Shown: in pieces, positions 12,142 through 34,900 of the stretch
How the letters are laid out: the number at the start of each line of letters is the position of its first letter
Position numbering within the stretch: position 1 is the stretch's first letter
Source of the DNA: Mesostigma viride
Lineage: Eukaryota; Streptophyta; Mesostigmatophyceae; Mesostigmatales; Mesostigmataceae
DNA: 64,000 nucleotides
NCBI GenBank assembly: GCA_009746045.1
Contig: RPFO01000026.1
Location: 2,416,047-2,480,046, forward strand
Reading direction: 5' to 3'
The notes under the pieces: model-generated
Database searches by the model: none
The model's input: only the letters and a program-made list of their open reading frames with translations
Told to the model about the DNA's origin: nothing
Program-made: the position numbers and the translations under genes

Positions 12142-15100
12142 ATGGAGCCTTTTATCATCTTTCTAGGATTCGTCATTTTCTACCATGTCTCAGAAGGGGC
12201 GTTGGCGTTCATTTACAACCGCGACGATTTCTCTATGGGCTGTACGTATGCGAACGGCACTGTGACATTCCATTCATTTTTTTTATCGAGAAGTCTATTC
12301 TAAAAATCCAACCTCGTTATATGTATGCCAGACTTGAGGTGTTAGCCGAATATTCTATATGCATGGTTCCTTATGATGGTTGATTATTTGTGTTGGCCTG
12401 TCTTGCTGTGCCCCTGCAGCCTTCCTCTTCAGCAGGGAGTACCTGATTGCCATGGGCTGCGCCTGCCTAGAATACTGGCTAGAGCGAGCGTTTTGTCCCG
12501 GCCTCAAATCCGGCGCCATGTGCAGCATATGCTCCATCACAGGCATCCTTATGGTGGTTACCGGGGAGCTGATGCGCAAGACGGCGATGATCACAGCTCG
12601 CCGCAATTTCACGCACTCGATCAAACACACACGCCGTGCGGACCACCGGCTGGTTACCGAAGGCATTTACAGGCAAGTAGCTTCGCTGGCCAATTTGCTT
12701 GGGAAATCGGCCAACAGTTAGCCCAATTAATTATTATTTTTTGAAAAGTATAAGAAGGCTTGTCATCAATACTGGGACAACAGGAAAGTCATAGACTATG
12801 GCAGAAGGGAGAGCCCTGGGGTTGACTCTGGAATCTGCACATATTGCGTGATGCACATACTCTGGAATCTGCACATATTGCGTGATGCACATACTTTACT
12901 TTTTTTGGCAATACGTTGTACTGGGCTGTTCATCCGTCAGTTCCGATGCCTCTGTAGCAGTCCAGTCTTTGGTCTGCACATAGGCGTGTTCAACTCCACG
13001 CTCTTGTTTGGTTGACGTCAAGGCTCAGCCACCTTTGAACTAGCTCCCATTTGAACTCCCATTTGAATTGTTCGTTAATGCATGTTTTGTGTTTGTGTGT
13101 TAGGATCCGCGCGTTTGACCCCCGTGTGTGTTCATATGTTGGATAGCTATAACACCAGTGGAGCTCCCACTCAGGTGGACACCATCGTGTTGTTGTGCAC
13201 GTCTTGGATGTCATGGCCTCCCGAGCCAGCGAACTGTGCTAGTTGCAGGGGACCTAGCGCCTACACGGCGTCGTTACTCCTGCACTTCACCTGCTTCATG
13301 AAGTTCTGCTTGCAGTTTTTGGACCGAGTGCCTTTCCCTGTCCTCATGTCTGTCTGCAGGAGCAAACCAATTGGGAAAGACTGAATTTTTTTAAAAAAAA
13401 TGTATTCGTGGTGAAAATAGAAAGAGCCCTCTCCTCAAAGTTCAACCATCTGTACAGCCCCAAAATGTTTCACCTAGTTCTCCCTAGATCTGAATCTCGA
13501 AGCAGATGCCTGCTGATGCCATCAATTAACAGCGCTACTTGATTACAAGCACTTGATTAAGAACGCGATCGGTCACAAACGTCGCTTGATCTAAGTCGGT
13601 GCAGCGATGGAGAACCACGTTTCTGACTCGACTAGCATGCCAATTATACCAGCATGCCTCCCATCATACCAGCATGCCTCCAGTTGTACTATTATGGCTC
13701 CAGTTATACTAGTATGCCTCCAATCATACTAGTATGCCTCCAATGATACTGTCAGGCCCCCAATTTTACTACCATGCCTCCAGTTATACTAGTACGTCTC
13801 CAGCTGTACTAGCATGCCTCCAGTTACACTAGCATCCCTCGTCTACTTCTTTCCTGTATTCGTTTACTTCTTGCGTTATCACTCATATATTTTCAACTAT
13901 ACATGTGCCCTTCAATTGTACGTGTGCCCTGTCACACTCCCCCAGGTACATCCGCCACCCGGGGTACCTCGGCTGGTTCATCTGGAGCGTGGGGACGCAA
14001 GTATTACTGTGCAACCCCATTTGCATCCCCGCGTTCACGTACGTGAGCTGGAGCTTCTTTGCGACGCGCATCCCGTATCCTTCTTGCCCATGTTATACTC
14101 CCTTTATCCCTAAATCCTTTTTGCCAAGTTTGCATTTACCGCGTCGCATTTACCTTGTTTCATATATCGTGTTCCTTGTATTTTCCCTGTGCATGCATTT
14201 CTATCTTTTTCCCATGTCAAACATCCAGTATCGTTCTTGCCCGCATTGTCCTTATGTCCTCGCTGTCTTGTTTCCGTTTGTACTCGTTATCCTTTGTGCC
14301 CACATTGCGTATAGTAGTTGTTGTGTGTAGCATAGTTAACGCATCTGGTGAACACATTCCCTTTCGTCCTCCTTGCACGCATTGCTCATCCCGTATGCTT
14401 CTGGCACACGTGCTGCGTATGTTAGTCAGCATAATTATGTTCCTTATGTTTTCACTCATATCCTTTTGCCACGCGTGTCTGGTCCGTGTTTCAATCGTAC
14501 GTAGCATTAATTTTTTTACTGTTCATTTGTATTTTATTGTTTGTACTCGTCTGTTTGTCCTCATGGCACACATATCGCAAGCGATGCGTGCATGCGACCC
14601 TGCTGGCTAGGTTGCTGCAAGGAGCAACTCACTGCAAGGTTGCTCTACTTATTCTTCTTGCCCACACTGTTTTCTTTCTACTTGCTCATGTCTGGCTCGT
14701 TTCCCACGTTGCTAGAGCGATTGTTTACTTCATGTCCCCCATGGTCCGTCATCCCCATTGTTTAGTCCTTGCTGGCTCGTTCACACACCTAAACACACAC
14801 GCACGCATCCACCACCCACCTGCCCACCCACCCACCCACCCACCCACCCACCCACTCACCCACCCACCCACCCACCCACCCACCCACCCACTCACCCACC
14901 CACCCACCCACCCACCCACCCACCCACCCACCCACCCACCCACCCACCCACCCCGCCCGCCCGCCGCCGCCCGCCCGCCCGCCCGCCCGCCCGCCCGCCC
15001 GCCCGCCCGCCCGCCCGCCCGCCCGCCCGCCGCCCGCCCGCCCGCCCGCCCGCCGCCCGCCCGCCCGCCGCCCGCCGCCCGCCCGCCCGCCGCCCGCCCG

Positions 15101-16333
15101 CCCGCCGCCCGCCGCCCGCCCGCCCGCCCGCCCGCCCGCCCGCCCGCCGCCCGCCCGCCCGCCCGCCGCCCGCCGCCCGCCCGCCCGCCCGCCCGCCCGC
15201 CCGCCCGCCCGCCCGCCGCCCGCCCGCCGCCCGCCCTCCCGCCCGCCCTCCCGCCCGCCCGCCCGCCCGCCCGCCCGCCCGCCCGCCCGCCTGCCCGCCC
15301 GCCCGCCCGCCCGCCCGCCCGCCCGCCCGCCCGCCGCCCGCCCGCCCGCCCGCCGCCGCCGCCCGCCCGCCGCCCGCCCGCCGCCCGCCCGCCCACCCAC
15401 CCCCCACTCACTCACTCACTCACTCACTCACTCACTCACTCACTCACTCACTCACTCACTCACTCACTCACTCACTCACTCACTCACTCACTCACTCACT
15501 CACTCACTCACTCACTCACTCACTCACTCACTCACTCACTCACTCACTCACTCACTCACTCACTCACTCACTCACTCACTCACTCACTCACTCACTCACT
15601 CACTCACTCACTCACTCACTCACTCACTCACTCACTCACTCACTCACTCACCCACCCACCCACCTACCCACCCACGCACCCACCAGCCCACCCACTCACT
15701 CGGACCATGGTGCAGTCAATGGACCCGGAGTCAGCGATGTCACTCCATACATGCAACCAAATGCTCATAGTCTACTTGCACAATCAGTGTTACGGTTTGT
15801 ACGTTCATGCCAGTACTGCTGTTTCATGGGTCTCGCATGATTTCTGGGTATATTTCATGTGGACAAACAGAGAACTGAACATCCAAATAATACTTTGGGG
15901 CAGGCAAGATATAAACATGCTCGCCCGTGGTGTGCAGAAACACGGTGCTGTTTCCTTTCTTAGTCCTAGCAAGTTTGCCAGCCTTTCTACACTCCTTGTG
16001 TATTATTGCAAGCGGTGTCTTTATAGAATCACACGTACCAATAACTGTTCACTTGTGTGTTGATTTATGTTCCGCATTCGCTTAGTTCTCCACCAACTTC
16101 ATAATATATTCATGTATCTGCCTCGTCATGTGCACGGAAGTTTGATGTCTGCCGACAGAACATCGCCAACGATGATGCCCTTGACTTTTAACGATACTGC
16201 GTGGAACCGTAACTTGCACCTAATCATTCAAGGATTGAACAGGTATGAGGAGGATCTGTTGATATCCTTTTTTGGTGAACGATACAGGGATTATGCAAGG
16301 CGTGTCCCCACGTGGATTCCATTTATAAGATGA
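12142..16333 (+). CDS. ICMT: Protein-S-isoprenylcysteine O-methyltransferase (ICMT / STE14)
   Basis: Methylates the carboxyl group of C-terminal isoprenylcysteine after CaaX processing, using S-adenosylmethionine. It is an integral ER membrane enzyme. Exons: 12142-12241, 12420-12672, 13946-14074 and 16243-16333, giving 190 residues and a TGA stop, close to the roughly 197 residues of plant ICMT. Family landmarks are present: a hydrophobic N-terminus with FYHVSE (about 13-18), the GELMRKTAMITA block, the LVTEGIYRYIRHPGYLGW catalytic region (RHP at 121-123), GTQVLLCNP, and the C-terminal FFGERYRDYARRVP (170-183). Intron 2 has a GC donor (AG|GCAAGT) and the protein alignment fixes that junction exactly. 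Intron 3 (2168 bp) holds a large simple-repeat mosaic. The start is the only ATG that gives a normal-length N-terminus. Exon structure is inferred from sequence and phase; family identity is secure. Confidence 0.95.
12799..12902. repeat. 34-bp direct repeat in ICMT intron 2
   Basis: TCTGGAATCTGCACATATTG followed by CGTGATGCACATAC is present twice in tandem, essentially perfect. Confidence 0.85.
13625..13835. repeat. About 20-bp degenerate tandem repeat in ICMT intron 2
   Basis: Roughly ten units of the form ACTAGTATGCCTCCARTYAT, ending shortly before the acceptor of exon 3. Confidence 0.85.
14811..15700. repeat. Tetranucleotide mosaic: CCCA, then CCCG/CCG, then CACT
   Basis: About 890 bp inside ICMT intron 3. 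A CCCA array (about 14811-14952) passes into a CCCG array with CCG interruptions (about 14953-15400), then a pure CACT array (about 15411-15651) and back to CCCA. Each unit differs from the next by one base. The long Pro/Thr/His, Arg/Pro/Ala and Thr/His/Ser/Leu frames across it are artefacts. Confidence 0.95.
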
Positions 16334-16728
16334 CACTGATCAAGTTGAAGCATAGTTCTCAGGCAAGCTGTCTTTGATATATAATACAAGTAGCACCTCC
16401 ATAAAATACTGGAAGTTACACATTTCTCACTTGACGATCACTATTTTGGTGATACGAACTGTGCAGATCAGTGTTTCGATTGGTGGCACTGGCCTGGAAT
16501 GACGCCAAATGGTAAAATGTGGTGATTCCACCTTTCTTGACAAGGCCCTCAAAACACTACAACGTGGCCATGCTACATTTGCGCGCTTGTCTTGCCACAA
16601 AATGGCCATGCTTGCACTGGTCGCAAGTAGATGAGATGCTACGATCGGCAGCTAGTGCCAGCTGAGTGTTTGGCAGGCCCTCCGCCGTGTGTCCAGAAGT
16701 ATCCCGAGGATGTGCATAGGTTGCTCGA

Positions 16729-16891
16729 AAGCCATAATTTCAATGCATAAGGCTACACATTTCCATGTCCATTCATATTCATCATCCTGAACGACTAGAA
16801 AACGCAGAAAAGATAACGGCAGGCTCGAGCTACCAAGGTCCGGATTCTCCCGATTTCTGGCCTGCGCTGGTCGTCTCCCAGCTTGATAGTT
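16729..16891 (-). repeat. Partial copy of the foldback-arm repeat
   Basis: Same sequence as the arms at 17143-17405 and 18236-18491, in the orientation of the right arm. It shares the terminal GAGACAACCAGCGCAGGCC-type end (here GACGACCAGCGCAGGCC). Confidence 0.8.
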
Positions 16892-17142
16892 GCTCGATCG
16901 AGTTCCTGACATGTAGCTCTGCGCTGGCCTGTTTGGGGGGCATTTCCCTGCATGGACTGATGCATGCGGCGCAAGCTCATCTTGCACAGAGTTAATGCGT
17001 TGAGCGGTGCCGCGCCGGACCGGCAGACACGCCGTCTTGAAGTAAATTATTGCACATGCTGAATACTCCCCGCCCTGTCGGCCACATGCGGCGGTGCCGA
17101 TCGATCGGCTAGAAGCCGGCCGCAATATTCATGCAAGGCATA

Positions 17143-18491
17143 TATCAAGGAGACAACCAGCGCAGGCCAGAAATCGGGAGAATCCGGACCATGGTAGCTC
17201 GAGCCTGCCGTTATCTTGTCCGCGTTTTCAAGCTAGTCGTTCAGGATGATGAATATGAATGGAGATGGAAATGTGTAGCCTTGTGCATTGAAATTATGGC
17301 TTGCTTACGTGTAGAGCGACTAGATGACCTAAACGGTGGGGCCGGAAACAGCTTGCTTGATATCAGGGCGTGTGTTTTGAGCCTAACTGGCCGGGAGTGT
17401 CTAGTATATATTCTGAGTATATATAGACGAAGGCGCAAGCAAATGGCACCACAATGAGCCACGGCCTAGCTAGAATTTGATTATCAAGGATACAACCAGC
17501 GCAGGCCAGAAATCGGGATTATGCACATACAGCAAATTCCTTTTATTCGTTACCCCGATATTCACAGTCTCCTTTCCCACACAGCAAAATATGGTGTTGT
17601 TCTTTCTCAGTTACATCGTTTTTCCCGTCTTTGTTCTTATCGTGTTGATTTCGGGGAAATGGGTATATTTTATTAGCCAATTATGGACCAAAGAGGTGAG
17701 AGGGGAAATGAGTATCAGCGAATCCTAATGAATTATCGTGTTGATTTCATCACGACTCTTGTTGAGCTCTTGCAGCGTTTATTGGTCAAAGACTATGACC
17801 GAGCCATTATGCTCCGTCAAGTCCGATGTTTTTTGCAACGTCACCCACATCTGTTCGGTGCTGCCCCTTGGCACAAGCTCTACAAACAGGTCGTGGACCG
17901 GCTGGATCGCATAGTATCTCCGCACATCTGAACCCTGTGATGCCAGATCTCCTTTGCGGCCGTTCCGAGCTTGGCACTGGATTCGTTGTCCACATCGTCG
18001 CGTCGCTGCCGCAACACGATGTTTTCTGGCATCCGCGGGCTTTTGGTTCCCGCCGCACATTTGAAAGTGCTGTCCTCCGGCTTTTTGCCTTTGCACCGTG
18101 TGCAGTTCTTGGACGTTTGGAATCATGGCATGGCTAACGTGATGACTGACTAGCTAGACCTTTTCAGTGGTTTTCCATTTGCGGGTATTTCCTCGTAAAT
18201 GGTGGGAGAGCGATCGCAGCAACTGGTGCTCACCACTAGACACTCCCGGCCAGCTAGGCTAGAAACACACGCCCTGATCAAGCATGCTGTTTCCGGCCCC
18301 ACCGTCTAGGTCATCTAGTCGCTCCACACGTAAGCCAGCCATAATTTCAATGCACAAGGATACACATTTCCATCACCATTCATCTTCATCATCCTGAACG
18401 ACTCGAAAACGCGGAAAAGATAACGGCAGGCTCGAGCTACCATGGTCCGGATTCTCCCGATTTCTGGCCTGCGCTGGTTGTCTCTTTGATA
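17143..18491. mobile_element. Foldback-type element with about 260-bp inverted arms
   Basis: The left arm (17143-17405) and right arm (18236-18491) are inverted copies at about 90% by eye. Both outer ends begin TATCAAGGAGACAACC or its close variant. The arms bracket about 830 bp. Short terminal pieces of the same sequence are scattered elsewhere (17489-17518, about 18576-18604, 20102-20149, 29270-29291). The superfamily is undecided: long inverted arms suit a Mutator-like or foldback element, but I could not define a clean target-site duplication for the whole unit. Confidence 0.72.
17683..17931 (+). CDS. Hypothetical 82-residue frame inside the foldback element
   Basis: An open frame with a plausible composition (LVELLQRLLVKDYDRAIMLR, then a His/Pro/Leu-rich stretch) between the inverted arms. 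I recognise no domain. It could be captured host sequence, a transposase remnant, or chance. The opposite strand of the same stretch (about 17800-18120) also has Cys-rich frames, which lowers confidence in either. Confidence 0.25.
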   Translation: MDQRGERGNEYQRILMNYRVDFITTLVELLQRLLVKDYDRAIMLRQVRCFLQRHPHLFGAAPWHKLYKQVVDRLDRIVSPHI

Positions 18492-19489
18492 CTTGCCAAT
18501 CACAGGGCGCATGAGCACTCTCTGTGTGCATGCATGCACACATGATTGATGTGCGCATAGGGGGGGGATTTCGATCTGGCCTGCGCTGGTTGTCTCCTTG
18601 ATAACTAAGCCAGCTTTGTCAATGCACCAGCAGGCACAACGATACTGGATCTGGACGAAACATGTACTGAGACTGCATGCGACGTTATATTGATATTTTT
18701 AAATTGTATTTATTATACCACGATTCTCACAGTATTACTCCTACATTTGGTCAAACATGGAGACTATACGGCTATACTTTTTTATTTTGGCGTGCCTACT
18801 TGTGGCCGGATACCACTACGCCCAAGACCTTTGATCCTTGCATGATTACTCTGGTCATTGTCTTTGATTCGCGTGGCTGCAAGAATCTTGTCAGTCGTTT
18901 TGTGTAATCACATATGTACATGTTGCAGCCGTGTCTGGACAGGATTTCCTTTTCCGCCAAGCTATTCCCACTTCTTCCTGGTGTCTTTCAGGACTCCCTG
19001 AAGCATGGCTTCTCCAGCGCTTGATGGCCAACCGGGTCGCTGACATCAGCCCCTGTGCCACACTTGTTGTATTGCCTGCCCACCTCTGTGTATGATACAC
19101 AGCGTTGGGCGATCTCGGCAAAAAGGCCGTACACATGTATGGCGAAATGACGACCAGGCTGGCTGGTTCTGTAGGGGCGACCAATTCATGTCTGCAGACC
19201 GTGCATTCATTCCGCGGCCCGGGCCACACTTGCGGAGTATTGATGCAAACTTGACGCTTGCATCTGTAGCGGGGGAATAATGCCTCAGGGCTCAGAGCCA
19301 TGCCTCGAGCCATACCTCGAGCACACACAATGGAGCGTGGGCAGTATAAATCACATGTCAACCGACTGGGGTCGATCGCCACTGCGATGCACTCCATCAG
19401 CCGGCAACGACCACGGGGGCACTCGATCACACGAAGATGTTGGTCATGAGCTGCTTCTAGAAATAGGTAGCCTTGCGAGGCGTTAGTTA

Positions 19490-19583
19490 ACCCTCACATG
19501 GGCTGCTTTGCCCTCACACCAACTGGCTTCAACATGCCCTCATACCAGCTGCTGTGCTCTCACGTGAGCTGCATCGTGCACCC

Positions 19584-19596
<13 letters not shown>
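19490..19596 (-). repeat. Copies of the MCM2 stop-codon region
   Basis: The end of the MCM2 coding sequence (CAGCTGGTGTGAGGG around 19584) is followed downstream by about three degenerate copies (CAGCTGGTATGAGGG, CAGTTGGTGTGAGGG, CAGCCCATGTGAGGG). This is the same echo pattern seen at exon-intron borders. Confidence 0.75.
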
Positions 19597-30963
<11,367 letters not shown>

Positions 30964-31962
30964 TCTTGGAAAGACACCGAAAAGCCAATTACCGAAATCT
31001 GAGCGTCCACAGCCACCGCTGATCTAACACGCCTGCGGCTAACACCTACGAGGACCAACCGTGCTATGGCGCACCTTTCCCGGGTTTGTGGCTTTCACTA
31101 GTTTTCCCGCGAGCGCAATTTTGGCGCCCATTAGCGCGCACGGCCAGTTTTGGCGCCCAGTTTGGCGGGTTGTGGCAAAACGGTCCCGTTCTCCAGGGAT
31201 GCGAGTAGTCATTTTGGGGCGCAGGAGTCGAACCTAGCTGCTTGCGCACACGGTGTGGATGACAGTCACGTACGGCAAACGTATTGACATCATGTCAGAA
31301 AATGTCAGGCACGACGGTCTAGTTACCGCAGTGGCGCGCCGGATTCTTGAGATGCTTCTGCCTCTGCCAGACTGCCACGCCAACCAACCCTGGCTGTAGC
31401 CTTACGTCCGTACTATTATAACTTTTTCTATTGGTCACAACAAGAGTTGATGAACGATAGTCCTCGCGCGCCGCGTCCTGGGCCTCAAAACCGCAGAACG
31501 GATAAACCTTGAAACAGTCACCTGACGGCTGACAGAATGGAGCTGGCAGATGCCTGGCTTGGAGGCTTGGAGCTCGACCAAGGGGCCAAGTCGGTGCTCG
31601 CGCTGCTCGACACGCCATTGTTGTCCGTCAACTTTATCTCTATTAGACCACGAGACTGTGGCGCACATACATTGGAACCGGTTGGCCAAAAATGAGATAG
31701 GCAGGGCCGCATTTTCCTTCAGCGTGGCGACGCGAAGATGATTTGCAGCCAGACTAGCCCTTGTAGTGGAGCGCATGTCGTTTTGGAGGTCATTTTTGGC
31801 GCCTCTGCCCCACAGCGGAGGCGTCACGTGACGACATTGACCGAGGCATGGCTGCCACCGGCACGCCTGCTGGGCGCGCGTGATAATTGCACAGAGCTAC
31901 GCACGAGCATGATGGTACAGCGTAGCGGTCACGGTGCACGCGCGTCCTCCGGGGATGCACAG
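30964..31962. other. Divergent promoter region between MCM2 and the PPR gene
   Basis: Holds the E2F-type cluster and one more E2F-like site near 31793. Open frames here have no recognisable domain. The PPR transcript could begin upstream of 31963, since that frame stays open back to 31738. Confidence 0.5.
31101..31169. promoter_or_regulatory. Cluster of four E2F-type sites upstream of MCM2
   Basis: TTTTCCCGC (about 31102-31110), TTTTGGCGCC (31119-31128), TTTTGGCGCC (31148-31157) and TTTGGCGGG (31161-31169) fit the E2F/DP consensus TTTSSCGC. They lie about 140-205 bp upstream of the proposed MCM2 start. MCM genes are classic E2F targets at the G1/S transition in plants and animals, so S-phase regulation is inferred. 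A further TTTTTGGCGCC is at about 31793-31803. Confidence 0.82.
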
Positions 31963-34900
31963 ATGAACTCAATTCCGGCTACTCTGGCGACGAGAAGGCC
32001 AGAAAATGCGGTCCTGCCGTTGGAGAGAACTGCGAGTGACAACGATGGCGGCGTCCAACAAAACCTCGCTCGTCCCGCACGTCGAAACATTCTTGAAACA
32101 CCTCAACAAACTAGACGAGAACCAGGCAGGCAGGTCGACGGTGTCCAATGGGAAGATCAGGGAGAGCTCCCGTCGGATACTCGCCGTATCATCTCGGGGC
32201 ACCGCACCTCCCTAGTGGGACGGGCACGGGCGAGAGCCTCGGAGTTCGGTGCTTTGAAAGCGGAGGAGCTCAGGAGCCGGCTAGATGCAGCTCTGCGCAG
32301 GGATGGTGACGCGCTGGATGCGGTGGCAGTTTTGTTTGCTTTGATAGATTCCGGGAAAAAGCCTGCCGCCTCTCCTGCTTCGAAATTAATAGCCTGTAAG
32401 TGTGAGCACTGCTCCATTCACCCAGGCGTACTTTTTGTCATAGCGTTTCACTGCATCCCAACTCTCGACGCCATAAGGACGTGAAATCGTGTGAACGTAC
32501 CCAGCAAGGATTGGCCAGCACCTAACTTTGTGTTGGTTTGGCATTTATTGTATGCATCACAGAGAGCACGCACATCTAAATCGGTTCTGCTCATAATTGA
32601 AGGCTTGGTTCCAGCCTGGCTTACCATGAGGATGCCCTGCCACGCATCAGCCAAGAGCCTGCTCAAAGGCAGCCACAATGACCCGTTCTTGTTACACTGA
32701 CCCATGCCTGCTACACTGACCCATGCCAGCTGTAGTGACCCCTGCCTGCTGCTGAGCAGGTGGCCCTGCCACCCTGGTTATGACACTAATCATTTCCCCG
32801 CAGGCACCTCTGTTCCTTCTCCCTCCGCGGAATCCGTTATGACAGCTCGCTCACGCTACCTCCCGTGGCACATGCATGTATAATCACGCCTCTAGTCCCA
32901 CGCCCCTCTCGCCATCCTATTGTCCCATCGCTCCCCCTCCCCCCCTCGGGCCCACTGCCATCCCCTGGCTCGTGCGCATGCGCACAGATAGTCAGTAGTA
33001 ACATTATGCTAGCAGATAAAGTAGATCTATCGCCCAACGCGCTTCCCATTATCCACCAGCCTCAGCTTTCATGCTTCCGCCCTCCTGCTCTCCCCCCCCC
33101 CCTGCCCGCTTCGCCCTTTCCCTTTCCCACCCCCCCCCGCCCTTCCCCCCCCATCTCAACCCCCACAAAAAATCCACCCTCCCCCCCCAATGCAGTGCTC
33201 TGTGGCCAAGGGTTTGCCGTCGATGCCTACGACATCTACGCCACTTGCACACGCCATGGGATATCCCTCCTCCCCTACGCGCCCGAACGGCTCACCCAAG
33301 CGCTCGCAAAGTGCGGGGAGACCCGCCGGGCGCTTGAGCTCCATGCTGCCGCCCGCAACGCCGGCTCCCCTCCCAACCCAGCCATCTACTGCTCCCTCAT
33401 ATCTGCGCTGGGAAAGGAGGAGGGCACCGCGGGCCCGCAGCAGGCGATGGAGTTATGGCGGGAGGCGCTCGCGAGGGGGGTGGTGCCTGACCTCCCCCTG
33501 TGGAACAGCACGCTGGTGGCCGCGGTCTCACTGGGTCCCTGGGACGTAGTGGAGGGCATTCTGGAGGACATGCGGGCTGCGGGCGTACCGCTTGGCGTGC
33601 GCACATTCAACATCCTCATCAAGGGGTGAGTTGTCAGTTATCACTACTTTGTTTGTGTACGCATTCCATCATGTAATTGTTCAACTTCCTCATCAAGGGG
33701 CGAGTTATTAGTACATTGTTTGTTAAGGTATTCTAGTGTACTATAGTCCAACATCCTCATCATGGGTAAGTTATTAGTGCATTGTTTGTTTAGGTATTCT
33801 AGTGTACTGTCGTCCAACATCCTCATCATGGGTGAGCTATTAGTGCATTGTTTGTTTAGGTATTCTAGTTTACTTGTTGGACATCGCCATCAAAGGGTGA
33901 GCGGGTATTTAAGGAAAAAACAAAACACTACCTCTTTCAGACAAAGGGCTTCGAATGGTGTGGTTGAGCCCCGTTTGATGGCAATGTTGTGGCGGAGCCC
34001 CTTTTCATCCCAATGGTCTGGTTGGTGGAGCCCCTGTTTATCCCAATGGTCTGGTTGGGCCCCGTTCGATCGCGTGGTGCTGTCGCCGGGGTTGCAGTAG
34101 CGGAACTTTTCGAATTCCGCAAATATGATGAAGAACTATGTCCGGCATAGCGAGGAGCAGGGGAAGGGGGCAGATGCGCAAGGCATGCCTCTACCACGTG
34201 TAAGGCTTCGCATGGCAACCCCTGCTAGATGTGTCGGTTCCTGCCTACTATGTTGGTTTCACGGTCTCCATGTTGCCTAGGAGTCTCCCCCCCCACCACA
34301 TTTTAAACACCCCCACTCCAACCTGCCCCATACACCCCCCCCCCGTCCCTCTCTCTACCCGACAGCTACGGTCTCCACACATCGACCTTTCTTCCTGCCC
34401 TTGATGTCGGCCTTTCCCCCCGCCCCATCTTTTCCCTCCCTTCTACTCCCCCCAGCCATGGCAACCACAACCAATATCTTACCACTCACACACCTTAATA
34501 CCCCCTTCTGCCCCCCCCCCCCCGCTCCTCACAAAAAAAAAGAAATATCTACCCCTCGTCTACCCCCCCTTTTGTTCACCCCAGCTACGGCCTCCACCTG
34601 AAGTCTGACCCGCCCACGCCTGGACACCCCCCACCCCTCAACTCTCTATCGACTTCCTTGCTCCCCCCGTTTTATCATTCCCCCAGCTACGGCATCCATG
34701 GGCGTGCAGAGGACGCGCGGACTGTCCTCTCGCGCATGCGCCGCTGCCGTGTGTCGCCCAGCAGCGCCACGTACAGCTCGCTGGTGGTCGCGTTTGTACG
34801 GTTGGGGCTGATGCCTCAAGCGGAGGGGGTGCTGCGACAGGCGCGCGTGATGGGGGCGCCGCCCGACGTGAAGACGTACACCGCGCTCATCAAGGTGAGG

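Larger units (their letters stand above)
16334..19583. other. Intergenic region with mobile-element debris
   Basis: Convergent spacer between the ends of ICMT and MCM2. It holds three copies of one repeat (about 16729-16891, 17143-17405, 18236-18491) and shorter fragments. No convincing host gene was found between about 18600 and 19480. Confidence 0.6.

Noticed and set aside
14486-16063. 525-codon Pro/Thr/His/Ser-rich frame and its Gly/Arg-rich antisense partners
   Set aside because: They arise from the tetranucleotide mosaic inside ICMT intron 3. The ICMT exons on either side fit perfectly without them.
32865-33195. Using ATG 32865 as the PPR start
   Set aside because: The stretch 33070-33195 is a long pyrimidine tract ending AATGCAG, which is an obvious acceptor, and the frame upstream is Pro-rich and low-complexity. 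A splice from 32395 fits phase.
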